Under the pieces are notes generated by a model that was given only the letters and a program-made list of their open reading frames with translations, made no database searches and had not been told where the DNA came from. DNA of 57,087 bases from a bacterium (GTDB taxonomy: Bacteria > Elusimicrobiota > Elusimicrobia > UBA1565 > UBA9628). A program made the position numbers and the translations under genes. The stretch spans positions 1 to 57,087 of the forward strand of contig JAJYOT010000004.1 of NCBI GenBank assembly GCA_021796015.1, given 5' to 3'. Positions 55,486 through 57,087 of the stretch are shown here, one piece after another (the first letter of the stretch is position 1; every line of letters begins with the position of its first letter).

Positions 55486-57087
55486 TTAATTTTTCTGGCA
55501 GACGAGAAGCTGAAGGTAAGGCGCGGGCGTTCCGACGACGGAACTGCTGTTGTTGGTGACCGAGATGCCGGTCTTGGCGGAATTAATCGAGATGCCGGTT
55601 GTCGCGGAATTAATCGTGATGCCGGTTGTTGAAGTCTGCGCCGATCCACTGACATAAATACAATTTCCGGATTGGCAATTTCCAACTGCTGTAGGTATAC
55701 CTTCTCCCGTTCGTCCGCCACCTCCACCATATTGAGTATCCCCATAAATTACATGGGAATGGCCCGGATCATTAATTGAATGAGAATGACCGGGATCGTT
55801 GATGGAGTGGCTATGCCCCGGATCATTAACGGTATCCGTAATATGTCCCGCGGGACGATCCTCAAGATTGGAAAGCGCCGTGCCGTCGGTTCCGGCCAAA
55901 GCGCCTCCGGAAGGAAGGCCGACAAGGTATCGCCCCTGGGCTGCGGCAAGCGCGGTCCAGCCGGAAGGACAGGAGGATAAATTAAAAAACATAACGGCGC
56001 CCGAGGGCACCGCGCCCACGCCGGAAAAGGCCCCCGCCGTCAGCGTTCCCGTGACATTGGCATTTCCGGATACGCTGAGCGGGTTTGTCGGACTCGCAGT
56101 CCCGATGCCAACATTGCCGTTCTGGTTGACGACAAAAGTCGAAGCTCCCACCGCGAAAAGATTTCCCGCGGCGGGAACGCTGGATACCCCCACTACGGAC
56201 GCGGTGACGGAATTCGCAATCGCCGCCGAACTCGCGCTGATGTTCCCCGTCAAACTTGAGCCTGGGACATTGGTCAACCCCACCCCCGATCCGTAAAACC
56301 CTGTTCCTGCCGTGACCGAGGACTCCGCTGACACAAACCCCGTCACCGTCGCGCTTGAACTCGTCAACGCCCCCTCGACCGTAACGCTCGAAGCTGTCGC
56401 GTTCATGATGGAATTGCCCAACGAGGTCGGGCTCGTAAATTCAGGAATCTGCCCTGTCGTTCCGCTCACGCTCGACCCCAGGGCTAGCGGCCCTCCGTTC
56501 CAATACAGGCTCCCCGAGTTGTTATACAGCGTCATGTTCGTATTGCCCGGAACCGCGCTGCTTAAATGAATTCCCGCCGTCCCGCCTCCGGTCCCCACGA
56601 TATCCAAGCTCTGCGCCGGACTCGCAGTCCCGATGCCCAAGCTTCCAGACAAAACGAACACGCTCGTCGTCACGTTAATCCCGGAGAATCCCGAGGCCGC
56701 CGTCAAGGTTGACACCGCAATCGTTCCCGTCGAGGTCAAGGTTCCCGTTACCGAGACGGTTGAGATCGTCAGATTCCCCTCGATGTTTCGCGCCATCAAG
56801 GCGTAGGGCACTGAGAGTAAGGCCTGCCGGGGCAGAAGCGGCGTCGTCTCGATATCGGTCTCGATATATTTTTGAGCCGGCCCCGCCAAGGCCGAGGTTG
56901 AAATATTAAGAGAAGTCCCAAACACGCCTTGACTCACCTGAACCTGAACGGGACCGCTCTGCCACAAAACGTTCCCGCCTGTCGGAGCGTCGTAGAGATA
57001 AAAGGTCAGAATCTCGGTCCCCGTCACCGGATAGCCGTTTTGCATCAGCCGACCTTGATACGATATCTCATCTGGCACCGTGCCGCT
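55486..57087 (-). CDS. tail-collar-like surface/fibre protein, 5' end beyond the window
   Basis: The reading frame is open to the right edge (…SGTVPDEISYQGRL), so the N-terminus is missing; a GTG at 57078 is probably internal. YQGRLMQNGYPV and LYDAPTGG match secreted proteins of environmental diderms. A Ser/Thr/Val-rich fibre with GIGTASPAQSLDI and GIGTASPTNPLSV repeats follows, then a phage tail-collar-like region (FFNLSSCPSGW, RPAGH), three DPGHSHSIN repeats and GITINSATTGISINSA repeats. It ends in APYLQLLVCQKN. It is probably a surface adhesin or fibre rather than a prophage gene, as no other phage genes are nearby. Confidence 0.75.
   Translation of the reverse strand, partial: SGTVPDEISYQGRLMQNGYPVTGTEILTFYLYDAPTGGNVLWQSGPVQVQVSQGVFGTSLNISTSALAGPAQKYIETDIETTPLLPRQALLSVPYALMARNIEGNLTISTVSVTGTLTSTGTIAVSTLTAASGFSGINVTTSVFVLSGSLGIGTASPAQSLDIVGTGGGTAGIHLSSAVPGNTNMTLYNNSGSLYWNGGPLALGSSVSGTTGQIPEFTSPTSLGNSIMNATASSVTVEGALTSSSATVTGFVSAESSVTAGTGFYGSGVGLTNVPGSSLTGNISASSAAIANSVTASVVGVSSVPAAGNLFAVGASTFVVNQNGNVGIGTASPTNPLSVSGNANVTGTLTAGAFSGVGAVPSGAVMFFNLSSCPSGWTALAAAQGRYLVGLPSGGALAGTDGTALSNLEDRPAGHITDTVNDPGHSHSINDPGHSHSINDPGHSHVIYGDTQYGGGGGRTGEGIPTAVGNCQSGNCIYVSGSAQTSTTGITINSATTGISINSAKTGISVTNNSSSVVGTPAPYLQLLVCQKN

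Noticed and set aside
55486..57087. A prophage
   Set aside because: Only one fibre/collar-like protein is visible; there is no integrase, terminase, capsid or att site in the window.

Overview
This 57 kb window is a compact, almost fully coding bacterial chromosome segment with no gene-free stretch longer than about 215 bases. The gene set points to a diderm: LolA, a LolCDE-type exporter, a PorV/PorQ-like outer-membrane protein, a POTRA protein and a full peptidoglycan/cell-shape kit. The mix of a bifunctional FTCD protein, a DUF2723 mannosyltransferase-like protein, a kumamolisin with a FlgD-like C-terminus and palindromic GGGACtGTCCC repeats is reminiscent of Elusimicrobiota or neighbouring candidate phyla. 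That placement is inference; no rRNA is present to settle it.

Layout. (1) 47-2290: DUF2723/TPR membrane protein. (2) 2306-12083, minus strand: a ten-gene operon, in transcription order rpsO, pnp, accB, ftsK, lolA, rodZ, pgsA, pgpA, a POTRA outer-membrane protein and a small MscS channel, nearly all with overlapping ends. (3) 12084-13590: an accessory pocket with a hypothetical membrane protein, a DUF3800 gene between 40-bp direct repeats, and a candidate structured small RNA. (4) 13591-20266: FTCD, dienelactone hydrolase, hisS, M1 aminopeptidase. (5) 20350-24222: cinA carrying an in-frame mobile repeat, DUF3467, a SurA-N protein, bactofilin and an M23 peptidase. (6) 24271-26907: a CPBP-HtrA fusion protease whose N-terminal region is built from repeats. 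(7) 27096-29107: a ChaN-like protein facing an M23 peptidase. (8) 29104-40797: a complex I operon in the order J-K-L-M-N-A-B-C-D-E-F, lacking G, H and I. (9) 40870-50326: PorV-like protein, S53 peptidase, ilvE, lolD, lolC/E, lysS and two single-domain response regulators. (10) 50372-54901: class II amidotransferase, glutamine-synthetase-like ligase, SDR and aldehyde dehydrogenase. (11) smpB, then a tail-collar-like surface protein running off the right edge.

The most striking region is the nuo operon. It is a circular permutation of the canonical order. Two unrelated MNT-HEPN (toxin-antitoxin type) gene pairs sit inside it, between nuoC/nuoD and nuoD/nuoE. Four other junctions (E/F, B/C, N/A, M/N) carry copies of one repeated 60- or 114-bp element. 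Each copy forms a micro-ORF whose start overlaps the upstream stop (ATGA) and whose stop overlaps the downstream start (ATGA), and each supplies a purine-rich ribosome-binding sequence (GGAAGGAAACC in three copies). I read them as portable translational couplers; the substitutions do not support a conserved peptide.

Two other themes recur. Several genes have a -10-like hexamer exactly 6 nt before the start codon (rpsO, ftcD, the CPBP-HtrA gene, the first response regulator, probably nuoJ), which indicates leaderless transcripts. Small repeats have also entered coding sequence in frame: in cinA with an 8-bp target duplication, in the CPBP-HtrA protein, and in the signal peptides of the S53 peptidase and the PorV-like protein.
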